Positions 1 to 12,099 are shown, counted from the stretch's first letter. The stretch: DNA of 64,000 bases from Eonycteris spelaea (GCA_003508835.1 PUFA01000062.1:4371001-4435000), one strand, 5' to 3'. Translations and numbers: made by a program. The notes: a model not told the origin generated them from the letters alone.

Positions 1-628
1 CCAAACCTTGAAGTCTTTTTTTGACATAACCCTTATTCCTATGCTCAACATCCAATCCATCAAGGGAGAAAAATATGTCAGCTCTAATATCAAAATAATT
101 ATCAAGAATCCAGCTACTTCTCACTGTTTCCATTGTTACCACCATTGACAGCTGGCTTGGGCCACTATCAACTTTTGCCTCCATTACTACAATAGTTTTC
201 AAGCTAGTTTCCTACTTTCTACTGTTGGCACTCCGAAGTTCATTATTTTTAATCACAGGACAATATGATCCTTTAAAAACATAAATCATATTTGTTACTC
301 CTTTGTTCAAAACCTGACAGTGGCGCTCAGTTTCCTGTAATGGCCCACAAGGCCCTACGTGACCTGCTCTCCGCCTTACCTTTCCAGCCTCATCTCCTTC
401 TACACTCTTTGCTCACACCATTGCAGCCACGCAGGCCTCCTTGCTGAGCTCTCTGAGAAGTCAGGCATGCTCCACTTAAGGACTTTGTATAGGCTATTTT
501 TTCTGCATGGACAACATTTTCCCCAGATATTTACCTGGCTATTTCCCTTATATCCTTCATATTTTTGTTTAAATTTCACCTTCCTCACATCCTCACGAGC
601 TTCCCAGGTGAAATCAGAAAGTGGCCCC
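1..628 (+). mobile_element. L2 LINE 3' region, left part
   Basis: Sense-strand L2-type sequence with hallmarks such as AACATAAATCATAT, the run through GCCCACAAGGCCCTACGTGACCTGC, then TTTCCAGCCTCATCTCC. It continues to the CTTCCCAGG...GGCCCC segment, where an LTR interrupts it. It resumes at 1004. The left boundary is off or diffuse. Confidence 0.75.
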
Positions 629-1003
629 TGTACACGGAGAACAAGGAGAGATGAAAGAAGCAGGCCACTCCAGATTGGTTGGTAGCAGGTTTAATAATCA
701 AGGGAACTTACATATGAGGGTGGTCTTGGGTGCTGCAACAAATGGATCTCTGCACCTGCCCGCCAGAAATCTTAAAAGTTTAATATAAAGGCCTTAATGC
801 AGTTCAGCCACAGACACAGTGCAGATGTCCAGATGGAGTCCTAATGCGGGAACAGTGGGCAGAATGTACATTCCAAGGACTGGGGAGGGGTGAGGAGCCT
901 CTGATTGCACAGTTCCAGCTCAGAGATCGACCCATGGCCATGTCTTCTTGATGACCTTCGCTAACATCTTCTCTGAATAAATACCATATACATCTATATC
1001 TCA
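629..1003 (-). repeat. Solo ERV LTR, antisense, inserted in L2
   Basis: This 375-bp block separates two collinear L2 parts. Read on the minus strand it begins TGAGATA and ends GTGTACA. It closely parallels the sense block at 56560-56999, sharing CCTTGGAATGT..ATTCTGCCCACT, TGGCTGAACT.CATTAAGGCC, TGCAGCACCCAAGA and a poly(A)-signal-like ATTAAA (plus-strand 690-695). Together they define one ERV1-like LTR family. Flanking bases do not give a clean target duplication. Confidence 0.75.
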
Positions 1004-1250
1004 AACCCTCCCCACGGCCCAGTACTCTTGAGCCTCCTTACCATGCTCTACATTTATTTTTTCATGGTGGCACTCGCCAGCTTCTGACATACTAAATAAT
1101 TTTATTATTTTATTGTCTTTCTTCCTCTGCCACAGTAGAAGCTCCAGAGATACAAAACCCTCCATTTTGTTCATGGATATATATTAAGTGCCTATTACTT
1201 TGCTGGACATATTGTGAGCACTAAATATTTTTTTAATAAACTGAATTAAT
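1004..1250 (+). mobile_element. L2 LINE 3' end, right part
   Basis: Continuation of the L2 split by the LTR: TTGTCTTTCTTCCTCTGCC, GTAGAAGCTCC and then CATATTGTGAGCACTAAATA lead to the L2-typical AATAAA-rich end. Confidence 0.7.
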
Positions 1251-2085
1251 TAAATGCCAACTAATTAAGAATAGACTTTCCAGACATGGTGAGAAAATAC
1301 CCACATGACTTTGGGCCTGTTTTTCCATCTTTATCTCCTATTTCGTTACTTTAATTTTCTATACTTCAGCCAATGAACAGAATACTCATGTTAAATAGTT
1401 TCCATAAAAATAAAATACTGGGAGAAAATACTAGGCATGTTTCCATAAAAAGCATTTTTAACTCTCAGTTACTTCTCCAAATTACGATGTTTAAAGGAGT
1501 ACTATTTCCACTGTCTTTCACAGCCATTTCCAAGGTGGTTGCTTACACAGTTCCTAAGAAGGGAAGACGGAATAGCACCATCTGCTGTCAGCCTGCTGAT
1601 CTTGAGGAAATGACTTTTTTGGGCCTTCTGTAAGCAATCAGTTCTCTAATACATTTTAATTTTTAGTTTTTTGAACTTTGTTCTCTTCTATGACCCATGT
1701 TCTAGCTTCGTTTTTTACCTGAATCTAATTTTTTCCTCTTCCTCTACAAAAAGAATAAGTTTTGTAATTATCACCAAAAAATGAGTCTAACTGATATTAT
1801 ATAACTTAAATACAGTGCAGGCACAAAAATGATTCACTCATACATTGAAATTTAGAAAATTTTTAATCTCACTTTTAAAAAATTAAGAAAAGTTTTAAGT
1901 TTGCAATTCTAGTTTTTCTGGCATATAAATCATTTAACGTCACTAACAGTAATAAAAAAGAATATTTTTTCCAGTAAAAATACCTTTCTCACGTCCTCAT
2001 TTTTGGAAATTCAGATGTCCCTCTTTTGCCTTTATAAGTGAAGATTACATTGATTGCGTATCATAGAGTTTATTAAATAAAGGCA
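1251..2085. other. AT-rich stretch without recognised genes or repeats
   Basis: Only short open frames with no family resemblance. I see no structured element here. Confidence 0.5.
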
Positions 2086-2114
2086 AGATTGGTTTTTCTG
2101 ACGCTAAATAACAT

Positions 2115-2362
2115 TAGTTCATCCAACAAATATTTATTGAATGTCTACTGTGTGCCACGTTCTGTCACAGGTAATGATGATGCAACAGAGTCCAAAACTG
2201 ACAAATTCCCTTTCTTTCAAGGTATTTACAGTTCCCTTGTTGGTTGTCCATTCCTTGTTCATTTAGGTAGGGAAGACTGATAATGCTTGCTTTCCTAGCA
2301 GCTCATACTCAACTGAGAGAAAACAAGCAATATAAGCATAATAAATAAAATATATAGCATTT
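2115..2362 (-). mobile_element. L2 LINE 3' end, antisense
   Basis: Starts with the reverse complement of the L2 terminus (CATCCAACAAATATTTATTGA) and continues through CTACTGTGTGCCACG to AATAAATAAAATATATAGCA, the standard antisense L2 pattern. A short open frame here is a by-product. Confidence 0.75.
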
Positions 2363-2364
2363 TG

Positions 2365-2760
2365 GATGGGTTGAATTGTGTCCCCCACCCAAGATTTACA
2401 TGTTGAAGTCCTAACCCCAGGACCTCAGAACATGACCGTATTTGTAAATAGCACCTGTGAGCAGGCAGCTGCTACACTTAGGCCTCCTCTATCCTCAGTG
2501 CCCAGAAAGCTACTTGCAGATTAGTCTTTGGCGACTCACCCACCTTGCAAAGGCTGGCATATCTGACCAGGTTTTTGATCTTCTGATACCATCCTCGATC
2601 TTGAATGACAAAACTGGGGACTACTTCCTCAAGGATCCCCTAAAGGAGTTTAGACCTTTGAGGATTTTGCAGAGCGCAACTGTCATGCCGTTCCTGGATG
2701 GCAGTGTCCTAGAATCTTTTGTGAGAGAGAAATAAACTCTGTCCTCTGCAGTTTTTCTTT
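2365..2760 (+). repeat. MaLR/ERV LTR-like sequence
   Basis: 2370-2452 shows the MaLR/MLT1 opening (GAATTGTGTCCCCCACCC, GTTGAAGTCCTAACCCC). After that the sequence diverges and ends with AATAAACTCTGTCCTCTGCAG at 2732-2752, which looks like an LTR poly(A) region. This is probably a MaLR 5' piece joined to another LTR fragment. Confidence 0.5.
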
Positions 2761-3184
2761 TTCAGCTATATTTGCATTTAATTCTTACTAACTCAATTTG
2801 GAATTGGAGCTGGAGATTATTTAATCCAGCTCCTTATAGATAAGATAACTGAAAATCAGAGCGATCTAATGATATAATCTACATAATGTTGTGTCCATCG
2901 CTAGACACAAATAAATGTTTGTTGATCTCCTGAGTGTTAGCCTTGAGTGCTAGCCACCATATAATACCTCTCCTCAATTTAGATTTTCTAGGCTAGAAAG
3001 CACTAGAAGCAGGCAGTTACTTCTATTAGGTAGAAAGCCAGTCTCTCCATAAAGCTTCTCCTTTGTTGATCACCATCTAGCCTCAGAGAGTAAGAGATAT
3101 ACCAAAAATAGTGCCAGAGGATAGACAACCAATGTAAAGACTAAAAAAATAACTTGACAAGGCAAATTAATAACGATAATAATA

Positions 3185-3425
3185 ATAATGGCTGCCATTT
3201 AGTAAACACATTTTATTCCTAGGCTGTGTGCTAAGGGTTTTACTAAGATGTTCTCATTTAATTCTCATAACAACCTTATGAAGTATTATTATTGTTACCC
3301 TCATTTTTCATAGTAGGAAACTAACCTTTCGAGAAATCAATTGACTTTCTCAAGGATTCACACTTAGTAAATGGCAAAGCCAGAACACATTAACCCAAAA
3401 TTGATTGGTACCAAACTCCATGGTC
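3185..3425 (-). repeat. MIR SINE, antisense
   Basis: Reads GTGTGCTAAGGGTTTTACTA, TCTCATTTAATTCTCATAAC, AACCTTATGAAGTA...CATAGTAGGAAACTAACC, the reverse complement of MIR. Confidence 0.8.
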
Positions 3426-3429
3426 TCAA

Positions 3430-5640
3430 ATACCACATAAATATAAATGAAAGTACTGCATGTGCCATCTGACAGAAGCCATTTTCTTTGTAACTATCTC
3501 GTTGCTACTTATTAATAGGAAGCTCAGCTGAGCACATTGTTCTCTCTATAAAATGATTTCACTCTGCTGCATAATGATTTTTCTTTTGTTATATAGATAC
3601 TCTTAATGCACAGTGTACAATGTACATTGTAGAAGGCAGTGAAATTCTCCATTTACAAAAACAGGAGCAGTTATTGCTTCTAATTAGAAATTTTATTCAA
3701 TTTGATTTTTGTAGAAATTAAGACTTCATTACCTTTTATCCATACTCCTACAATTTTAACTTCCTTTTGTAGAAGAAATTAAGAACTAAGCCACTACAAA
3801 GGATAGCAAATATATTCACTGGAAGATAAATTCTAAGAATCTTTTTTTCTTGTTTTTCAGATTAACAATCTTTCAATTTAGTATGGATCAAAGCATGATG
3901 TTGGCATAAATGAAGAAAACAGGATATCATTTAATAATTTGTTATTATCAGTTCTCCAGAAAACATGATAAATCTCCCCAGTGACAAGATTATTCCTCAC
4001 TCCATGAACACAGAGTGAATAAAGAAAACAGACTAACTTACTACGTACGCTCTGGATGGCCTCTGCTCATTGCCAAAGGCATTCCACGTGCATGTCTTGA
4101 CCACATGCAAGCATCTCTAAAACACTCAACTCTGGCTGGGGAGGCTATAGTTCTTCCTGCCAAAGTTCTAATTGGACTAATTTCAATGTAAATGTTGGAC
4201 CTATCCTATTCTCTCATTTTGGCTAACTGCACAAAGGCAGAAAAATAAACTATTGAAATAATTCAGTTCAGTGTTGACAGAACCTATTTCAAACTGTCAA
4301 CACAATTGTTCGAAATATTCCTCAAATAAATAGTTTTAAAATGAGCCTGTTTAAAATGACCAAAATTGTGCCTAAACTGCCAGTAACTTTTCTAGGAAAA
4401 CATAGAAGGATTTCTTTCCTCCCTTTTAGAAGATGTACTTCAGTGGAGGAAAATTATTTGTGTCATTTTCTATTGTGTAAGATAGATTTGATTTAAATAT
4501 AAAATAAATACTTTAAATGTTTAAATAATTCTTTCACAATTAATTTTTATATTTTTTCTTTTCATTTTTTTATGTTATTTAGTGAGCTCTTACCTTTATT
4601 AGAAAGAAGGGATAAAATAGTTACATATAACACACACATTGCATCATGAATAAGCCTCAAGATACATAATTTAGGGTGATTCAAAGAAGAAATGAACACT
4701 TACATAAATTTATTACTCAGTAATTAGGTTAAATGTGAACATGTAGTCAAAACCAGTTGATAAAGGAACTGCCTGTTCTTTAATAAATGCTCAACATGTG
4801 CCTTTCATGTTACATGACATACATCAACCCTGTAGTTAATTAATCCCAGACCCTTTATAGCCTCCATGTGATTTTTTTTTACTTTCTCAAGGCAACAGGA
4901 AAAGGTAACTCTACAATTTGGTGAATATTATTTGATACGATTAGTAAAATATATTTAGTTATTTCTGTGGTTGATTATTTTAGATAGATTTCATGTGTAT
5001 TCATCTATATCCATAATAGTTTATTACATGTTTCTTATTTACAAGTGCCAAATTCTTTTGAACCATATTCTCTCAGTGTAGGCTACCTTCTCAGAGCATC
5101 TAATTCTTGGAACCATTGTAGCAGCTTTCAAAAGTGAACACCTATCACAGCATAATAGACAAAGATGATAAACCAAGAACTAGCAATCTATACATATTAT
5201 TTTAAGGATCTGGAAATAACCCTCAAAGAACTCAAATTAGAAGTGACTACAAGAGATTGCTCCCAGAGATAAGAACTAGGCATGAAAAGAGCAGGGCCAG
5301 ATTGAATGATTTTATAAAAATTGCTTAGAAAGCATTCGGTGAAAGACATTGTTACTACCACCATCGTTATTGTTAGTATTGCTGTTATTGCAAGCTCTTC
5401 TATGTTATTTAATTTTTAAAGCCATATAAACTACATTGGTTTAATTTTTATTTTAAATGAAACAAAAGAAAAAAGTGTTGACTTACTCGAAAATTTTAGG
5501 ATTTGGAAGTATAAAAACTTTGGATAGTTATTCTCATTTTTATCCTCATTATTATTCTCATTTCACAAATGAGAAAACGAAAATATAGATCACCTCAACT
5601 TTTTGCTTCCCACTGTGAAAACGACACCAACATCTAAATT
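3430..5640. other. AT-rich intergenic stretch, nothing recognised
   Basis: No open frame of note, RNA gene or clear repeat. There are short A/T homopolymers only. Confidence 0.5.
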
Positions 5641-5664
5641 TCCAATGTGGTAGAAATGAAAATG

Positions 5665-6075
5665 TGCCTCTTAGTTTCCTGACTTTGGGGAATATAAATG
5701 ACTGATAGAACCAACTGGTGTGCTCCAAGTCCACCAAGGAGTTTGAGTTGTGGCATGATTCCCACATGGCAGCCGATGACTGAGGCGGCAGAGATATGAA
5801 GGCGGACCCACCGCTGTGTGTCATGGGACCTCTCTGACTTTGACTCAAGGACTTCCCACGTTAAAACTTTCTTAGAACTGAACTGCATCTAAAGCACTCC
5901 CTACTCAACTTGCCCTTTTCTGAACCAGAGAGTCATACATGAATAGAGGTCATACCTGAACCAAAATTCTCCCAGCCTCCTCCAGCATTTTTTCTCAAAG
6001 GCATTTTCTCCAGTAAATAACTTGCACACATAATTCCATATTGGTGTCTGCTTCTCAGAGGAGCCAAACTAACAC
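5665..6075 (+). repeat. LTR-like repeat (ERVL/MaLR type end)
   Basis: The terminal part carries CTCCAGTAAATAACTTGCAC and GTGTCTGCTTCTCAGAGGAG before CCAAACTAACACA, the 3'-end style of several ERVL/MaLR LTRs. Two overlapping minus-strand open frames in it look incidental. Confidence 0.5.
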
Positions 6076-6544
6076 AAAACCCATTCCTAAGTTTTTTCTA
6101 GCCTTAAGGATAGATCCTCTTGCCCAAGGATGGTCCACTCAACAGTACTGTTGACCTCAGCCCCTCCTGCCTTCCCCAGGACCTAGTCACCCCCCTCATA
6201 CTTACTTACAATACTTCCTTCTTTCTTCTTAGTGTTTATGGTCTCTCTTAGCTAAACAACTACGAAAACATCTGTCCTAAAAACCAGATACCTTTCAGTT
6301 TGATTAAGAAAGCAGAGCCACTCAAAGAATTCCAGACATAAACGGTTTAATATAAGAAATGGGATTTACCTGAAAGATAGAAGAGCTGAAGAAGTAAAGG
6401 TCAGGGAATCCATCACCAAGGTCAGAAAAGGTGAAACAGACACTGATGACCACAACCTAAATCACTAAGGCAATATAGGTTATCTATTGAAAGTTCATAG
6501 AAAAACTTGAACTTTTCAAGTTTCTCTGAAAAAGTTTCCATCGA

Positions 6545-7065
6545 TGTAAAGAGCATGAAGACTCGAGGACTTTTAGGACTTTACAAAATAGACTCCATTG
6601 GGAGCCATGACAGTAATGCAAACTGACAAACAACCAAGTCACATGATAGGAACGCCCCTAGGATGTGGCGGACCTCCCCAAACCACAGAAATGTCTCAGC
6701 AACTGGGACAGGGCCACACAGCTGCCACAACTGATAACCAAAGAACTCCGCCCTTCGGGGGCTATATAAACTGAGCACTTTGGACAGACGACACTCAAGA
6801 CTGACCGGAGCACACTGTGCGGGTATCACTAGAGCCAAGACCTTGACTTTCTACCCGTCACAGCCACTGGTTGGGGCCGACAAGAGGAGATACGCACCAG
6901 CAGTTCCAGAGTTCAGTTCAGGAACGTGGAGGTCTTTCACTCATTTGCTCTGTTGCTTAAACCTCTGTACTTTCCTCTTTCTATGTGTTGTGCGTTAATC
7001 TGCATGGGTACCTGATCGGTTTATCTGAGAAGGTTCTACTCAATTAACTGTCATTGTGGAAAGAC
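6545..7065 (+). repeat. Probable solo ERV LTR with TATA box
   Basis: Begins TGTAAAGAG. A TATATAAA box sits at 6763-6770 beneath a GC-rich stretch (CTCCGCCCTTCGGGGGC), followed by a R/U5-like pyrimidine-rich region (TTTCCTCTTTCTATGTGTTG). The 3' boundary (…GACACA near 7065) is approximate and the family was not identified. Confidence 0.45.
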
Positions 7066-7930
7066 ACAAACATGTCCAAGAGTATTACCTCAGTAGCCAC
7101 CTTTTTTGCTCTTGACAATCAACCAATTCATTCCAAAGCAGTAAAGCAGGAGAAGCCTCTGCAGATCTCATTCAAGTTAGGCACTAGCAAAATCTAACTC
7201 CGAATCATATGGGGAGGGGATTAAGGAACATGCAGTTCCCTGAAATATAATGTGAAGGATATTTTGCACAGGGGTTCTGGTGACGCTCTACTTTCACCCA
7301 GCCTCCACTCATGGAAGGGAGGCTCTAGCTTGGGGCAGTGCACTGAGAATACCCGGGTCCCCATTGCCCTTGCTCTAGCCCATTCACGAGAGGTTCCTTG
7401 CTCAAGCTGAGAAGACCAGAGGCTGCAGCTGCAAGCCCTTTAAAATCCCACTGCCAAGTGCTCAGGTCATAAAGCAGATGCATCACTCAGAGAAGCACAT
7501 CACTGGTCTCACCTACAAGTCCAGAAACTGAATTCAGTGATTTGGCAGGGAGTAAATTACAGAGCTTTGAATTTCTTCCCAAAAGAACTGACTTCATTTG
7601 CAATAAACTGTGGGGAAGTTCAAGCCTAAGAATTCTCTCAAAAACAATGGAAGCTGTGCTAAAAGCAGTTAATAGGAGACTGGTAAATTCATTAGAGGTA
7701 TACACTCAACCATAGACTAATTCGTTTGTGAGAGAGAATCAAGGAAAAAGATAGCTAGGAAAAGTCCTCTTGGGATCAGAAGAAGTCTCAACACTAACTT
7801 AAAACAACTCTTTCCTTCCAAGGAGCCCAAATTGAATTGAATCTATCTGTGGAATAATTCAGGCCCAAGGCATTGTTGAAACAATAGAGCAATGACAAAG
7901 CAACTAGTCAACCTTAACAGTTGGGTGTGG
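7066..7930 (+). other. Stretch without a gene, possibly L1 5' UTR-derived
   Basis: No coding potential. The wording near 7860-7920 (GGCCCAAGGCATTGTTGAAACA) resembles old L1 5' UTRs and abuts L1 ORF2 sequence at about 7930. Attribution is tentative. Confidence 0.35.
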
Positions 7931-9111
7931 TCAGGAAGAGACAGTCAAACAGAAGCTTGATTTTATGAGGTCAGCATTATTTTTCTGATACCAAAACCGG
8001 ACAAAGACATCACACAAAAAAATGATAGGCCCATATCTCTTATGAATATAGATGGAAAATTCACAACAAAATGTTGACAAAACAAAAAATTGTTTAAAAA
8101 ACACCATGACAAATCGAGATTTATTCCAGTTAAACAAGGCTAGTTCAACATTTGAAAATCAATTAGTGTAATTCATCACATCAACAAGCTAATGAAAAGT
8201 CATATGATCATATCAATAGATGCAAAAAAAGAAAAGTATCTGACAAAATTGAACACCTATTTATGATAAAAACTCAGAAAACTAGGTAGAGAGGGGAACT
8301 TCCTCAATTTGATGAAGAACATCTACAAAAAACCTATAGCTAACATAATACTTAATGGTGAAAGACTGGTGCTTTTCTCTAAAGATCAGGAACAAGAGAA
8401 AGGTATCTGCTATCACCACTTGTATTCAATATTGTAGATTATAGAGATTCTACCCAGGGATGTTAGGCAATAAAATAAAAGGTATCTAGATTGGAATAGA
8501 AGAAATAAAGCTATCTCCATTCACTGAGACATGGTCATGTATATATAAAAATTCTAAGAAATCCACTAAAAAACTATCAGAATTAATAAGTTGAGAAATA
8601 TAATAGGGTACAAGAGTAATATGCAAAAATCAATAGTATTTTATGCACTTGCAAAGAACAATCAGAAAACAACCTTAAGAAAACAATTCCTTATAATAAC
8701 ATTCAAAAGAAGAAAATATTTAGAATAAAATTTAATTAACAAAAGTACAAGACTTACAGTCTAAAAATTATAAAACACTACTGATAGAAATTAGATATCT
8801 AAATAAATGAACAGACATTTCATGTTTATGAATCAGGAGACTTAATATTAAGATGGCAATACTCCCCAAATTGATCTGTAGATTCAACACAATCCTGTTA
8901 AAATCTCGGCTGATTTCTTTGCAGAAATTAATAAGATGATACTAAAATTCATATGGAAAATCAAGGGACCCAAAATAAATAAAATGATCTTGAACATGGA
9001 AGAACAGTTTCAAAAACTTACTACAAAGCAATAATAGGGGCATAAAGACTGACGTATAAACCAATAGGATAGAACAGAGAGTCCAGAAATAAACTTACAT
9101 GCACAATCAAG

Positions 9112-9347
9112 TTTTTTTTTTCTTATTTTTTGTTTTCTTTAGGCAAGGCAACCCTTGGTTGACCTCATAGATTGCAAGGACTTTGTCAGCTTACAATCCT
9201 TTATTTTTTATTTTATTTTATTTTTTTACACCTACAGCATCTGGTCTTCCTCAGTGGTCTCCCATCCAAGTACTAACCAGGCCTAGACTCTGTTTAGCTT
9301 CCAAGATCAGACAAGATCAGCACATTCAGGGCGGCATAGCCATAGAC
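9112..9347 (-). mobile_element. Composite 5S-rRNA-headed retroposon (SINE-like) inserted in L1
   Basis: Order on the minus strand: 5S-derived head (9347-9231), A-rich linker with T interruptions (about 9230-9201), a unique segment (about 9200-9141), then an A-rich tail (9140-9112). The L1 resumes on both sides (…GCACAATCAA | TCAAATG…), so the whole 236 bp entered as one unit. Only a short TCAA is shared at the flanks, so the target duplication is weak. The architecture resembles 5S-derived SINEs described in fruit bats. Confidence 0.7.
9231..9347 (-). pseudogene. 5S rRNA-derived sequence (head of a retroposon)
   Basis: On the minus strand this begins GTCTATGGC and ends GATGCTGTAGG, matching 5S rRNA end to end over 117 nt (normal length about 121; the terminal T residues are missing). 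The pol III C box is intact (TGGATGGGAGACC) and the A-box/IE region is diverged. It sits inside an L1 copy. It is followed on the minus strand by an A-rich linker, an unrelated stretch of about 60 nt and a second A-rich tail, so it was retroposed and is not part of an rDNA array. It could be a simple 5S pseudogene with a transduced tail or a 5S-derived SINE. Confidence 0.9.
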
Positions 9348-9432
9348 TCAAATGTTTTTTGACAAGGGTACCAAGACTACTCAATAGGGTAGGAAGAATC
9401 TTTCAACAAAAGGTTCTGGGACAACTGGATAG

Positions 9433-11090
9433 TCAAATACCTCTCTCTTTCCTTCTCCCTAGCCTTCTCCCTCTCTCGGTCCCTTTTTCCTTGCCTCTCG
9501 GTCTGCCATGCCCCTAACTCCATTTTTTCCTTGCCCACAGTCAGGCCCCTTTCTGGAGTCTGATTAGAGTTGTCTGATTAGAGTAATTGGGAAAACTGTG
9601 ACTACAAGAACTCTAGAAGCTTCGGTCATTTCAGCGCCTCTTTCTTCTGTTCTCAGCTCGTCGTCCCTCATGCCAATCCTAAGTTTCACTGGAGCCTCCA
9701 AAAGGTAAATTAAAGGACTCAAAACTTTATTTACCTATCCCTAATTCAGAAAATGTGAGGAGAAGCCTACCTTTCTTGGTGCTACCTTTACCAGGACCTC
9801 AAAAAAATTGTGCAAAACGACAATGACTCATCATACATCTATAGCAATTAGAAAGAAATATTGTGTCTGTTATTTCCTTATTGAAGGACAAATGGTTAGA
9901 CAGAACACCAGGTACCTACTCCAAGCCTCTAGGAGAGCCCAGGAGATCAGACTCTCTAGCAAGTGTCTAGGCATCCTACTTCTACTGAAATTTTTGTCAT
10001 GTATGCAACATATCCATTGAGCAGTTGCTTCATTGTTCACTTCTAAACAATAACCCAGAAATTTAGAAATATATGTTCACTTTTCTTTCATCTATGTACA
10101 AACATATATGTAGAGAGATACTCAGAGCCGTTAATAATCCAAAGCTGGCAGAGCATGTCGTCTGTGTGTAGATCTCAAGAACCTATTGCACCGACAACTA
10201 CAAGAGCAGAGGAGAACGCAGTGCATATGCACACAGGGCTGTGATATTAGCTCGAAGACTGCAGTCTAAAATGTGATATTATAAGTTAGCAGAAACCACC
10301 CTCAATGTTTAAGAAAGGAAGCAATCACCTGGAAACATAACTGAGCCAAACCTTCTAGTTATTAGGATCCTTTTTGGATGAAAACTGTGCATTTATGGAA
10401 GTTGGAAAAATCTTTGCAACATCACGAGACTGGCTTGTTCACATATTTGCCAAATGATCTGACAAAACAATCTCTTTAGCACCTCAGATTCCTCGTTTGA
10501 TTTTTTAAAACATCTACTTTAATTATCTCCAAGGGCTATTATGGAAATCAAAGGCAAAGGCAACCTCGTGTGTAAACAAACACACACCACACACACACAC
10601 ACACACACAAACACATTAAAACAAAGGTAAAACAATTATTATTTCCCAATACTAACTTAATCAAATCCTGAGAAAGTCAGGCTCATTCTCTTTCATATCA
10701 TATTACATAGTGATTGAAGTAGTAATATAATAGTGCGTCTCTTCTCTTTTTATTAATCCATGTTCTCTTTCTTCAAACTCAGCTCAAAACTTCTACTAGG
10801 ATGTTAGTGTTAAGAGAGCACATGAAAGTATTAAAAGATAAAATGTCATATCTGCAACTCATTCTTAAATATGTCAAAATGTTAAACTTGAGACTTTAAG
10901 AAAGTCATGCTCGTTGAAATATTCATTTAACGTTTCCCTAAGATGCAATATTTAAAAAATAAAATATTGGTAGGGAGAAGCAGAATATATTCTCTCATAC
11001 TTCGGTTCTTCATAAAAGATTATCTTCTTTCCCTCACCCTCTTTGTCCAGAATTTGTTATAGTTTAATAAATTATGAAATTTAGAGAACA
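9433..11090. other. Intergenic stretch, pyrimidine-rich start, no gene recognised
   Basis: 9440-9540 is rich in CTCTCTC/TCCCT runs, as in ERV leader regions, but no retroviral gene could be read. A CA repeat lies at 10581-10614. Otherwise unassigned. Confidence 0.4.
10581..10614. repeat. (CA)n microsatellite
   Basis: Dinucleotide CA run with one ACC interruption, about 34 bp. Confidence 0.95.
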
Positions 11091-11094
11091 TCCC

Positions 11095-11215
11095 GTTTCT
11101 GCCACATTCAAAAGTTTGTAGGACCTCTGAAATGGTACATCATCTTTCTGAGCCTCAGTTTCCTCATTTGTAAAACAAAAATCCTAATAGTATTGAGTTG
11201 ACAGCATCTAACTCA
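11095..11215 (+). repeat. MIR SINE fragment
   Basis: TTTCTGAGCCTCAGTTTCCTC followed by ATTTGTAAAACAAAAATCCT is the MIR core and its 3' side. Confidence 0.75.
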
Positions 11216-11594
11216 ATAATTTATCTACTTTAAAACTATGCAAAATAGCTCCAGTAACATTTCAGCTTCAATGTTCTTATTGGTAAATGAGGAAAAATGA
11301 CAACTCGTAGAATATTGTGAAGATGAAAAGAAACAATAATTGTGAAAGTATTCTGCAAACCACAAAGTTCTATGATGATGATTTTGGTAATGTTGATAAT
11401 TATGATAAGTTTCTTTATTTAAATGTATAATAATATATGAGCACATATATTGGTTTAGAAATAATTACAGATGGGTTTTTGACTTTTAAATAATTAGTAA
11501 AAACCTTTTTTTAATATAATCTATTAAATTTGTTCTTCATGTACTAATTTCTCTAGCTGATAATGGCACCTGTTGGGAGGTTACCCAATATTGG

Positions 11595-11624
11595 CCACTA
11601 TGGGGGCCTTTATCCCCATAGTGG
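11595..11624. repeat. Perfect 11-bp inverted repeat with 8-nt loop
   Basis: CCACTATGGGG (11595-11605) pairs with CCCCATAGTGG (11614-11624) around GCCTTTAT. It may be the terminal part of a decayed palindromic DNA transposon or a chance hairpin. Confidence 0.6.
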
Positions 11625-12099
11625 GATAAGACATTTAATATTTATAAAATTTGAGAAAATGGAAGATCTCCTGAAGTTCAGGCCATCATGGTCACTGCTG
11701 AGATCATTGTCCAATTCTACATGGTCCAGGTGAAAATCAGATCAGTTGGCAGTGCCCACACCTACTGTGGCAAGTTTTACCATTGAGACCTCTGCCACCC
11801 CACTAAGGCAACAGTGAGAGTGCCAGGTCCCCAGACAGTCACACAGTCAACCAATCAGGCTAGTACACTGATCACCGCAGAACCCACCACCTCTTGGTCC
11901 TTCTAGTCTCGGTAAATCTAACCCTCTTCCCAGGTGAGCACACAGCCCTTTTTCAAAGGTAATAAGCTCACCTCTATCTCAGGCAAAGCAATGCTGCTTT
12001 TTATTTCCCCACTCAATAAACTCTCAGTAGATTGGCACACACAGAATACAAAGAGGTGCCCAAATGCTCACAAAGGCAATAGAGGAAATAACCTTTGTT

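Larger units (their letters stand above)
7930..9432 (+). mobile_element. L1 LINE fragment, ORF2 reverse-transcriptase region
   Basis: A sense-strand L1 ORF2 segment with many stops and frameshifts. Recognisable blocks include the nucleotide equivalents of SLMNIDG, CDKSRFIPVKQG and the region around the small-loop and thumb parts of the RT. It is interrupted at 9112-9347 by the 5S-derived retroposon and resumes at 9348 (GTTTTTTGACAAGGG). The preceding 7080-7930 is likely L1 5' UTR-type sequence joined after an internal deletion; that extension is inference. Confidence 0.85.

Noticed and set aside
2457..2735. 92-codon + frame as a small gene
   Set aside because: It overlaps LTR-like sequence ending in an AATAAA motif; no recognisable protein features.
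9231..9347. A functional 5S rRNA gene
   Set aside because: Several substitutions in the A-box/IE region, missing terminal T run, retroposon-like A tails and location inside an L1 all argue for a dead copy.
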